NCBI GenBank assembly: GCA_944359735.1
Contig: CALVTA010000015.1
Coordinates: 1 to 19,165 of the forward strand
Reading direction: 5' to 3'
DNA length: 19,165 nucleotides
From: an uncultured Bacilli bacterium
GTDB lineage: Bacteria; Bacillota_I; Bacilli_A; RF39; UBA660
Below, in pieces: positions 14,427 to 19,165 of the stretch. Position numbers and translations under genes: made by a program. How positions within the stretch are numbered: position 1 is the stretch's first letter; every line of letters begins with the position of its first letter. The notes under the pieces are model-generated. The model saw nothing but the letters and a program-made list of their open reading frames with translations. It was not told the origin of the DNA and did no database searches.

Positions 14427-14589
14427 GTTATTATTTTTATATCTTATAAGTTTACTGTATAGCAAATTCTCCATTTTCTTTTTGATACGCTAAATAATAA
14501 TTTATATAAAAATACATGTAAATTTTATTTATGATTTTGTTAAAATGAGATTTTAGAAATACTATTGAAATAAAAGAAATTTTTATACA

Positions 14590-14620
14590 TATAAAAAGAA
14601 GAACTATTCATCTTCTTTTT
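14590..14620 (-). terminator. Terminator of the spoIIR-mntP transcript
   Basis: Minus strand perfect ten-base stem AAAAAGAAGA / TCTTCTTTTT with an eight-base loop, ending in TTTTTAT. It includes the stop codon of the 36-aa ORF, so that ORF lies inside the transcript. Between it and 14426 is only AT-rich sequence with a short frame ending at 14452. Confidence 0.8.
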
Positions 14621-14714
14621 TAATTGGGTTTTTGCAATGATATTTTAAAGGAAGAATTTCTTTTTTCATTATTTCTTCCATTTCTTCATCATTAATCATT
14701 CTTTTTTCTTTCAT
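14604..14714 (-). CDS. Small charged protein of unknown function downstream of mntP
   Basis: A 36-codon ORF from ATG 14714 to TAG, starting MKEKRMINDEEMEEIMKK and ending KKEDE, with one Cys-His pair (YHCKN). It is very rich in Glu and Lys. A GGGTGA site lies eight bases upstream and the transcript terminator lies over its stop codon, which support a real gene. It is in the same frame as mntP: after the mntP TAA, codons for NGKHYDWVKFL continue without a stop into this ORF. So it may be a separate small gene, or the remainder of a longer one. I do not recognise the family. Confidence 0.5.
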   Translation of the reverse strand: MKEKRMINDEEMEEIMKKEILPLKYHCKNPIKKEDE

Positions 14715-14756
14715 TAAAAATTTCACCCAGTCATAGTGTTTACCGTTTTTTCTTTT

Positions 14757-15293
14757 TTATTCAAAAAAATAGCTAAGTGCTAAAATAAATAAAAGGATAC
14801 TTCCTATGATATTGGCTATTTTACCAAATTTTGAAGTTAAAAAATTCCCTATATGAAGACCTAAAAACGTAAAAATAAAACTAGCAAGCGAAAATATCAT
14901 TCCTGCTAATATAATGTTTTGTTTGTGTGTTCCTAAAGCTATGCCAACAGAAAAACTATCTATACTTACACTAAAACCAAATAAAAAGGCATCCAGAAAG
15001 CTTTTAAAACTTTTTTTTACATTATCTAGATCCTTAATATTTAAAAGCATTTCTATACTTAGAATTGCAAAAATAATGGCAACTAAAGTATCAGGATTAC
15101 TAATTATATTATTAACAACGAAGTTACCAATTAAACTTCCTATTATAGGCATTACAAAATGAAAGATACCTACAGTTAGACTTAAAAAATTTTTAATTCT
15201 ATTTGATAAATTTAAAGTTCCATAAATTATAGCGAGTGAAAAAGCATCCATGCTTAAACCTATTGCTATTATAATTAGTTCTAAAAACTTCAT
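14757..15293 (-). CDS. mntP: MntP/YtaF-family membrane protein (putative manganese efflux)
   Basis: MntP proteins export manganese; the related YtaF proteins of spore formers are less understood. The 178-residue product has six hydrophobic helices in two homologous halves, each with the acidic signature: GLSMDAFSLAI (Asp16) and FSVSIDSFSVGIALG (Asp112). The MntP gene of Bacillus is also next to spoIIR, which supports the assignment; the sporulation-linked YtaF is the alternative. Start ATG 15293 has AGGTGAT. A perfect hairpin covers the bases just before that site. There is no yybP-ykoY manganese riboswitch, which often precedes mntP elsewhere. The gene follows spoIIR by 41 bases. Confidence 0.82.
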   Translation of the reverse strand: MKFLELIIIAIGLSMDAFSLAIIYGTLNLSNRIKNFLSLTVGIFHFVMPIIGSLIGNFVVNNIISNPDTLVAIIFAILSIEMLLNIKDLDNVKKSFKSFLDAFLFGFSVSIDSFSVGIALGTHKQNIILAGMIFSLASFIFTFLGLHIGNFLTSKFGKIANIIGSILLFILALSYFFE

Positions 15294-15301
15294 AGTATCA
15301 C

Positions 15302-15323
15302 CTATTTGAATTTATTCAAATAG
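15302..15323 (-). promoter_or_regulatory. Hairpin overlapping the mntP ribosome binding site
   Basis: Minus strand CTATTTGAA / TTCAAATAG is a perfect nine-base stem with a four-base loop. Its last bases are the AG of the AGGTGAT site, so folding would partly hide that site. No U-run follows, so it is not a terminator. Confidence 0.5.
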
Positions 15324-15334
15324 ACTTACTTTTA

Positions 15335-15862
15335 TTATAAATATTTATCGATCATTTCCTTAACAAATGATTTATATTCTACATCGTTAGTATTCGTTTC
15401 CTCTGCTTCCATTAGACATAAAGGAGGAAATAAAACGCACCACCAGTTTTCTCCATTTCCACTTCCTAATGTTACTACTAGTGATTCATAATATCCTTCT
15501 TCATAAATTACACCTTTATAATTCTTTTGTGGGAAATAATTAAGACCAAAATTCACTTTATATGTTGTATTTACTTTATTAGTAAGAAGTGTACGTTCTA
15601 TTAGAGTTTCAAAGTGTCTTTGGTTTGCTTTTAAAATATCTCTTGTTTCTTCAATATTATTACTATTCTTTAAAAGTTCTGTTAAATCTTTTTCTAAAAC
15701 ATTTTTTATTAAATTTTTTGTTTCTTGATCTTCTTTAGTATTACTTTCTGCAACTACTCTAAATCTTATCGCTTCATCGGGGATTATTATTTCCTCATTA
15801 TCTTTATTCAGGTTAGGTATAAAAACTAAAATAAGACTTGCTAAGATTAAATATTTTTTCAT
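15335..15862 (-). CDS. spoIIR: Stage II sporulation protein R
   Basis: SpoIIR is secreted by the forespore and triggers SpoIIGA to activate sigma-E in the mother cell. The 175-residue product has an N-terminal signal anchor (3-17), IRFRVVAESNTKEDQ (32-46), EEGYYESLVVTLGSG and the hallmark NWWCVLFPPLC (139-149). Length is slightly short for the family because the tail after the hallmark is brief. A GGGTGGTG site lies rather far (about 14 bases) before the ATG and inside a hairpin. prmC upstream and mntP downstream match the Bacillus order. No convincing sigma-F promoter is visible. Confidence 0.93.
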   Translation of the reverse strand: MKKYLILASLILVFIPNLNKDNEEIIIPDEAIRFRVVAESNTKEDQETKNLIKNVLEKDLTELLKNSNNIEETRDILKANQRHFETLIERTLLTNKVNTTYKVNFGLNYFPQKNYKGVIYEEGYYESLVVTLGSGNGENWWCVLFPPLCLMEAEETNTNDVEYKSFVKEMIDKYL

Positions 15863-15865
15863 GGT

Positions 15866-15909
15866 ATTAAAAACACCACCCTTTCTACATTTAGATAATG
15901 AGTGGTATT
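15866..15909 (-). terminator. Terminator-like hairpin between prmC and spoIIR
   Basis: Minus strand AATACCAC / GTGGTGTT stem (one wobble) with a 22-base loop, followed by TTTT and AATACC, then the spoIIR ATG. It can end prfA-prmC transcription. Its 3' arm also contains the GTGG part of the spoIIR ribosome binding site, so it may keep spoIIR silent in growing cells. Both roles are inference. Confidence 0.5.
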
Positions 15910-15917
15910 ATAATAAT

Positions 15918-16745
15918 TTAATCAATATTTTTTTCGACAAAAATAATTCTATCTTTATCACTTAGATCTTTTTTTATTGTTATTTTACTGTTTTTTATTT
16001 TTTCTTTAATTAATTCTTTTAATGATTCAGCTTCAAGATAACCTATTTCAAAAGCGATTAAATAGTCATCTTTTATATAATTATTTATATCTTTTAAAAT
16101 TTTACGATAGCAATCAAGTCCATCAAATCCTCCGTATAATGCTATATGAGGTTCATTATCTTTTACTATTTCTTCAATTTCTTCATTTGTTTTAATGTAA
16201 GGGGGATTTGAGACAATTATGTCGTATTTTTCTTCTTCTATATTGCTAAACCAATCACTTAGAATAAACTTAACATCTAAATTTAAAGTTTTAGCGTTAA
16301 GTTTAGCAACATCTAGAGCTTTCTTACTAATATCAATCAAAGTGACATCAGCATTTTTAAAAAACTTTTTTAAAGTTAGACCAATAACACCGCTGCCACA
16401 ACCTAAATCTAAAATTTTAGGACTTTTTATATTCTTTGTTTCAAGATAGGTCTTAACATTTTCTACTAATTCTTCTGTTTCAAATCGTGGTATGAGAACA
16501 TTTTCATTAATAATAAAGTCTGTTCCATAGAAATTAACATGACCTATTACATATTGAATTGGTTTATTTTCTTGTAGGGCTTTTAAAGATTTTTTATAAA
16601 GTTCTATAGTATTTTGATCCACCTTTTGATCAAGAATGGTTAGTAATTCTAACGGATTTAAAGCTAAATAGTTAGCAAGGAGCATTTTAGCATGAGTACT
16701 ACTAGTATATTTTTTTCCATAGACAATTAAATCTTCAACTGTCAT
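15918..16745 (-). CDS. prmC: Release factor glutamine methyltransferase PrmC
   Basis: PrmC methylates the Gln of the GGQ motif in release factors 1 and 2, using S-adenosylmethionine. The 275-residue protein has the N-terminal helical release-factor-binding domain (about 1-85) with NKPIQYVIGHVNFYG, then IPRFETEELV, the SAM-binding DLGCGSGVIGL (113-123), the acidic end of strand 2 (LIDIS) and the catalytic NPPY (180-183). Its ATG overlaps the TGA of prfA, so enzyme and substrate are translated together, the usual arrangement. Confidence 0.96.
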   Translation of the reverse strand: MTVEDLIVYGKKYTSSTHAKMLLANYLALNPLELLTILDQKVDQNTIELYKKSLKALQENKPIQYVIGHVNFYGTDFIINENVLIPRFETEELVENVKTYLETKNIKSPKILDLGCGSGVIGLTLKKFFKNADVTLIDISKKALDVAKLNAKTLNLDVKFILSDWFSNIEEEKYDIIVSNPPYIKTNEEIEEIVKDNEPHIALYGGFDGLDCYRKILKDINNYIKDDYLIAFEIGYLEAESLKELIKEKIKNSKITIKKDLSDKDRIIFVEKNID

Positions 16746-17803
16746 TCTGTTTCTCCTGCTAATTGACGTTTTTGATCTTCCATAATTAAGGCTTCTATAA
16801 TTTCTTCTAAATCACCATTCATAACTCGGTCTAAGTTGTTGGTTGTATAACCAATGCGGTGATCTGTTACTCTATTTTGTGGATAATTATAAGTTCTGAT
16901 TTTTTCGGCACGGTCTCCAGTTCCTATTTTGTTACGACGAGATTCACCAAGTTCTTCTTCTTTTCGTCTTAATTCTTGCTCATAAAGTCTTGCTTTTAAT
17001 ACTTTCATAGCTTGTTCTTTATTTTGAATTTGACTTCTTTCATTTTGACAAGTAACAACAGTATTAGTTGGTAAGTGGGTGATACGAACAGCACTATCTG
17101 TTGTATTTACACCTTGACCTCCACAACCGGATGAGCGATAAATATCAATTCTAAGATCAGATGGATTTATTTCAATATTAACATCTTCTGCTTCTGGCAT
17201 TACAAGGACTGTGGCAGTTGATGTTTGAATTCTACCATTACTTTCTGTTACAGGTATTCTTTGAACTCTGTGAGAACCACTTTCATATTTAAGTTTAGAG
17301 TAGGCCCCATTTCCTTTAACCATAAACTCTACTTGACTAAAACCTCCGGCTGTTCCTTCTTCAGCATTGATTAATTCGGTTTTAAAACCAACTTTATCAG
17401 CATATTTTGAGTACATTCTATAAAGGTCTCCGGCAAATATATTAGCTTCATCTCCTCCGGCTGCCCCTCTTATTTCAACAATAACATTTTTATTATCGTT
17501 AGGATCTTTTGGTATTAAAAGTATTTCTAAGTCATGCTCTAATTTCTCTTGTTTTTCTTCTAATTCTTTTAACTCTTCTTTAGCAATATCTTTTAATTCC
17601 TCATCTTTTAACATTTCTTTCGTTTCAGGAATAGCTTCAAATATTTTCTTATATTCACGATAAACTGTTACTACTTCTTCTAGTTCAGACATTTCTTTTG
17701 ATAATTCTCTTGTTTTATTAATATCTTTTAGGATTTCTTCACTCATTAGTTCTTTTTGTAAGTCCATATATTTCTTTTCTGTAGCTTCAAGACGTTCTAT
17801 CAT
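16742..17803 (-). CDS. prfA: Peptide chain release factor 1
   Basis: RF1 reads UAA and UAG and releases the finished peptide. The 353-residue protein has GAAGGDEANIFAGDLYRMY, the anticodon-like tripeptide in RIPVTESNGR (184-186; PVT with the Thr that marks RF1 rather than the SPF of RF2), and SSGCGGQGVN with the catalytic GGQ at 228-230. The N-terminal 100 residues are helical and highly charged, as usual. AAAGGA lies ten bases before the ATG. First gene of the prfA-prmC operon. rpmE, rho and tdk, which adjoin it in Bacillus, are not adjacent here. Confidence 0.97.
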   Translation of the reverse strand: MIERLEATEKKYMDLQKELMSEEILKDINKTRELSKEMSELEEVVTVYREYKKIFEAIPETKEMLKDEELKDIAKEELKELEEKQEKLEHDLEILLIPKDPNDNKNVIVEIRGAAGGDEANIFAGDLYRMYSKYADKVGFKTELINAEEGTAGGFSQVEFMVKGNGAYSKLKYESGSHRVQRIPVTESNGRIQTSTATVLVMPEAEDVNIEINPSDLRIDIYRSSGCGGQGVNTTDSAVRITHLPTNTVVTCQNERSQIQNKEQAMKVLKARLYEQELRRKEEELGESRRNKIGTGDRAEKIRTYNYPQNRVTDHRIGYTTNNLDRVMNGDLEEIIEALIMEDQKRQLAGETE

Positions 17804-17832
17804 AATAACCAGTCCTTTCTTTTTTCTTTGTA

Positions 17833-17861
17833 ATTATAGCATAGCTTATCTTTAAATACAA
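17833..17861 (-). promoter_or_regulatory. prfA-prmC promoter
   Basis: Minus strand TTGTAT (17861-17856), 17-base spacer, perfect TATAAT (17838-17833) preceded by TGC, an extended -10. Start near 17826 and a leader of about 22 bases. Confidence 0.7.
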
Positions 17862-17893
17862 TCTTTAAATTTATAGAGATTTATTTATAATAA

Positions 17894-18061
17894 ATAGAAA
17901 AAGCGATATATTATGAACAATGTTGTTATCATGAAAGTGAAAATGCTAACCTAGCAATTATTAGTACTAATGTTGCTACTCATCTAAAGGAGTGTATTTA
18001 TACATTAGAAAATAAAATTGTTGTCATGTTATTTATGGAAACCAGAACTTATTTCTTTTGA
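17894..18061 (+). pseudogene. Decayed plus-strand reading frame in the prfA-rpoE gap
   Basis: The 361 bases between rpoE and prfA hold a 55-codon open frame on the plus strand, against the direction of all neighbours. It includes YYEQCCYHESENANLAI, ISTNVATHLKECIYTLENK and ends ETRTYFF before TGA 18059. No start codon opens it. Further pieces that look coding follow in another frame (for example GIDSQWIVYYKSIQNLNIEC, 18068 on), suggesting a frameshifted remnant of a foreign gene. I see no inverted-repeat ends and cannot name the family. Chance cannot be excluded. Confidence 0.3.
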
Positions 18062-18144
18062 ACAATAAGGAATAGACAGTCAATGGATAGTTTACTATAA
18101 ATCTATCCAGAATTTAAACATAGAGTGTTTAAAAAATAGCTCAT

Positions 18145-18172
18145 AAAAAGAAAAAGAACTAATTTTAGCTCT
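18145..18172 (-). terminator. rpoE terminator
   Basis: Minus strand AGAGCTA / TAGTTCT stem (one wobble), loop AAAT, then TTTTCTTTTT. The stem contains the rpoE stop codon. Confidence 0.75.
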
Positions 18173-18611
18173 CTTCCAAATCTTCTTCTTCAACAACTAC
18201 TAAGTCTTTTAAATCTTCATTAGTATCATCATAGTCATCTTCATCATCTGTATCTCCTGAGTCATAATTATCCTCTTCTTTATCTGGTAAAAGTGTGTCT
18301 TCTTTAATTTCCTCATCCTCTTCATCATCTTCATCTTCTTCTACTATTTTAACTATTTTATCAGAGGTATGGCGACTTCTTAAATCCCAACAGCCGTCTT
18401 CTAGAAGAATAAATCTCTTATCAGTAGTTAACAAAGTATAATAATCACCAATTTTTTCTTCAAAAGTTTTATTAGGAAGCTCTAATACAGTTACTACTTT
18501 TTTAAATAGATCTGCTGTATTCATCTTTCCATCTTCTTCTAATATATAATAAGTTATATCTTTGTGGGATAATAATTCTAAATCTTCTTTTTTCATTTTA
18601 GCTAATTTCAT
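18165..18611 (-). CDS. rpoE: DNA-directed RNA polymerase delta subunit
   Basis: Delta binds the polymerase core of Firmicutes and speeds recycling and promoter selectivity. The 148-residue protein has the folded HARE-HTH domain (about 1-85; KTFEEKIGDYYTLLTTDKRF and ILLEDGCWDLRSRH) and a disordered tail (about 90-148) made largely of Asp and Glu. ATG 18611 has AGGAGG seven bases upstream; the ATG at 18647 would lie upstream of that site and add twelve unrelated residues. It follows argS, as in Bacillus relatives, but has its own promoter and terminator. pyrG, often next, is absent. Confidence 0.95.
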   Translation of the reverse strand: MKLAKMKKEDLELLSHKDITYYILEEDGKMNTADLFKKVVTVLELPNKTFEEKIGDYYTLLTTDKRFILLEDGCWDLRSRHTSDKIVKIVEEDEDDEEDEEIKEDTLLPDKEEDNYDSGDTDDEDDYDDTNEDLKDLVVVEEEDLEES

Positions 18612-18636
18612 AAAAATTCCTCCTATAGCTAAGAGC

Positions 18637-18665
18637 ATTATATGCAATAATTTTTTGTTTGTGAA
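18637..18665 (-). promoter_or_regulatory. rpoE promoter
   Basis: Minus strand TTCACA (18665-18660, one mismatch), 17-base spacer, perfect TATAAT (18642-18637). Start near 18630, leader about 19 bases. Confidence 0.7.
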
Positions 18666-18679
18666 TTAAATCAGATAAA

Positions 18680-18708
18680 GTTATAGCATGTTTTGTTTTA
18701 AAAGGCAA
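18680..18708 (-). promoter_or_regulatory. Possible second rpoE promoter
   Basis: Minus strand TTGCCT (18708-18703), 17-base spacer, TATAAC (18685-18680) preceded by TGC. It lies between argS and the better promoter at 18637-18665, giving a possible tandem pair. Confidence 0.4.
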
Positions 18709-18733
18709 TACTTTTTCTTATATTTATATATTT

Positions 18734-19165
18734 TTACATCCTATCTGGGACTTCTATAGCTAGAATATTTAATAATCCTTCATTTGTTTCTTTAACTAGT
18801 TTTGTTAAAATAAGCCAACTTTCTTTTATTTTCTTATCTTGTTCTTTTAAAATATGATTTTCTTCATAGAATCGACTGTATAGACTTGTTAAATTATATA
18901 AGTAGTCAGCGATAGGACTTAAGTCTTTATTATTATAAGCTTTATGTAAAATATTATTCTTCTCCATTAATAAAAGTATTATTTCCTTTTCAGTATTTGT
19001 TGGGTTATTATAGTAGCTACTGTATTTTATACCTTGCTCTTCTGCCTTTTTCAAAATAGATTTCATTCTAATAGTATTATATAAAATGTATGGTCCTGTT
19101 TTTCCTTCTACATCAATAAATTTACTTGGTTCAAAGATATAGTCTGTTGTTCTATTAGGTAAGAA
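18734..19165 (-). CDS. argS: Arginyl-tRNA synthetase, C-terminal part (cut by window edge)
   Basis: This enzyme charges tRNA-Arg. The last 143 residues are visible; the frame is open to the right edge, and the internal Met at 19066 is not a start. LPNRTTDYIFEPSKFIDVEG followed by KTGPYILYNTIRMKSILKK is the junction to the DALR anticodon-binding domain, matching the GDTGPYVQYAHARI-type motif of class Ia ArgS. The protein ends AIEVPDRM, like the GIEAPERM ends of other ArgS proteins. No clear terminator follows; transcription may read into rpoE. Confidence 0.94.
   Translation of the reverse strand, partial: FLPNRTTDYIFEPSKFIDVEGKTGPYILYNTIRMKSILKKAEEQGIKYSSYYNNPTNTEKEIILLLMEKNNILHKAYNNKDLSPIADYLYNLTSLYSRFYEENHILKEQDKKIKESWLILTKLVKETNEGLLNILAIEVPDRM

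Noticed and set aside
269..19165. Mycoplasma-type genetic code (UGA as Trp), suggested by AT-richness
   Set aside because: All Trp codons seen are TGG, and rpiB and prfA end in TGA within ATGA overlaps, so UGA is a stop here.
1..19165. CRISPR arrays, tRNA or rRNA genes, insertion sequences, known riboswitches
   Set aside because: I found no spaced repeat series, cloverleaf with a recognisable T-loop, transposase, or recognised riboswitch motif.

Overview
The window is a gene-dense, very AT-rich stretch of a low-GC Gram-positive chromosome. Almost everything is on the minus strand, with short gaps, strong AGGAGG-type ribosome binding sites and many hairpin plus U-run terminators. The gene set is typical of class Bacilli (TagO, Mbl, RNA polymerase delta, long-form HPF, SpoIIQ, SpoIIR). 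Read on the minus strand from the right edge, the order is argS, rpoE, prfA, prmC, spoIIR, mntP, fba, murA, rpmE, rpiB, DUF1146 (ywzB), spoIIQ, mbl, tagO, hpf, secA. From memory of the Bacillus subtilis map this follows, with some local shuffling, the argS-to-secA arc, with most intervening genes missing. This suggests a streamlined relative of the Erysipelotrichia/RF39/Mollicutes side of Bacilli; that placement is inference. UGA is a stop (rpiB and prfA end in TGA, and Trp is TGG), so this is code 11 and not the mycoplasma code.

Right third (13.4-19.2 kb): the argS C-terminus; rpoE with its own promoter and terminator; a 361-base gap with the remains of a plus-strand reading frame; the prfA-prmC translation operon (ATGA overlap); a hairpin that looks like a terminator; then spoIIR-mntP plus a 36-aa ORF; then fba with an excellent promoter, running into murA. 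Middle (6.9-13.4 kb): murA, an SGNH-like membrane-anchored protein with altered catalytic residues, rpmE, a gap with a broken reading frame, rpiB-ywzB, spoIIQ, mbl and tagO. These serve peptidoglycan precursor synthesis, wall-polymer initiation, cell shape and the engulfment/forespore signalling steps of sporulation.

Left third (0-6.9 kb): an agr-type peptide quorum-sensing cassette sits in the housekeeping block. agrB and a 39-aa agrD lie on the plus strand; the LytTR response regulator and GHKL kinase converge on them from the minus strand. The two halves share a bidirectional terminator. AgrB would cut and cyclise the AgrD core (Cys-Ala-Trp-Trp-Cys), the kinase would sense it, and the regulator could act on direct repeats found just upstream of the agrB promoter. 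Left of this are a cold-shock gene with an unusual leader, hpf and secA, each with its own control signals, and the first codons of another gene.

The most interesting points are the agr cassette with its two-cysteine signal core, the csp leader with two mutually exclusive pairings around its ribosome binding site, hairpins overlapping the spoIIR and mntP ribosome binding sites, and several small or decayed reading frames in the gaps.
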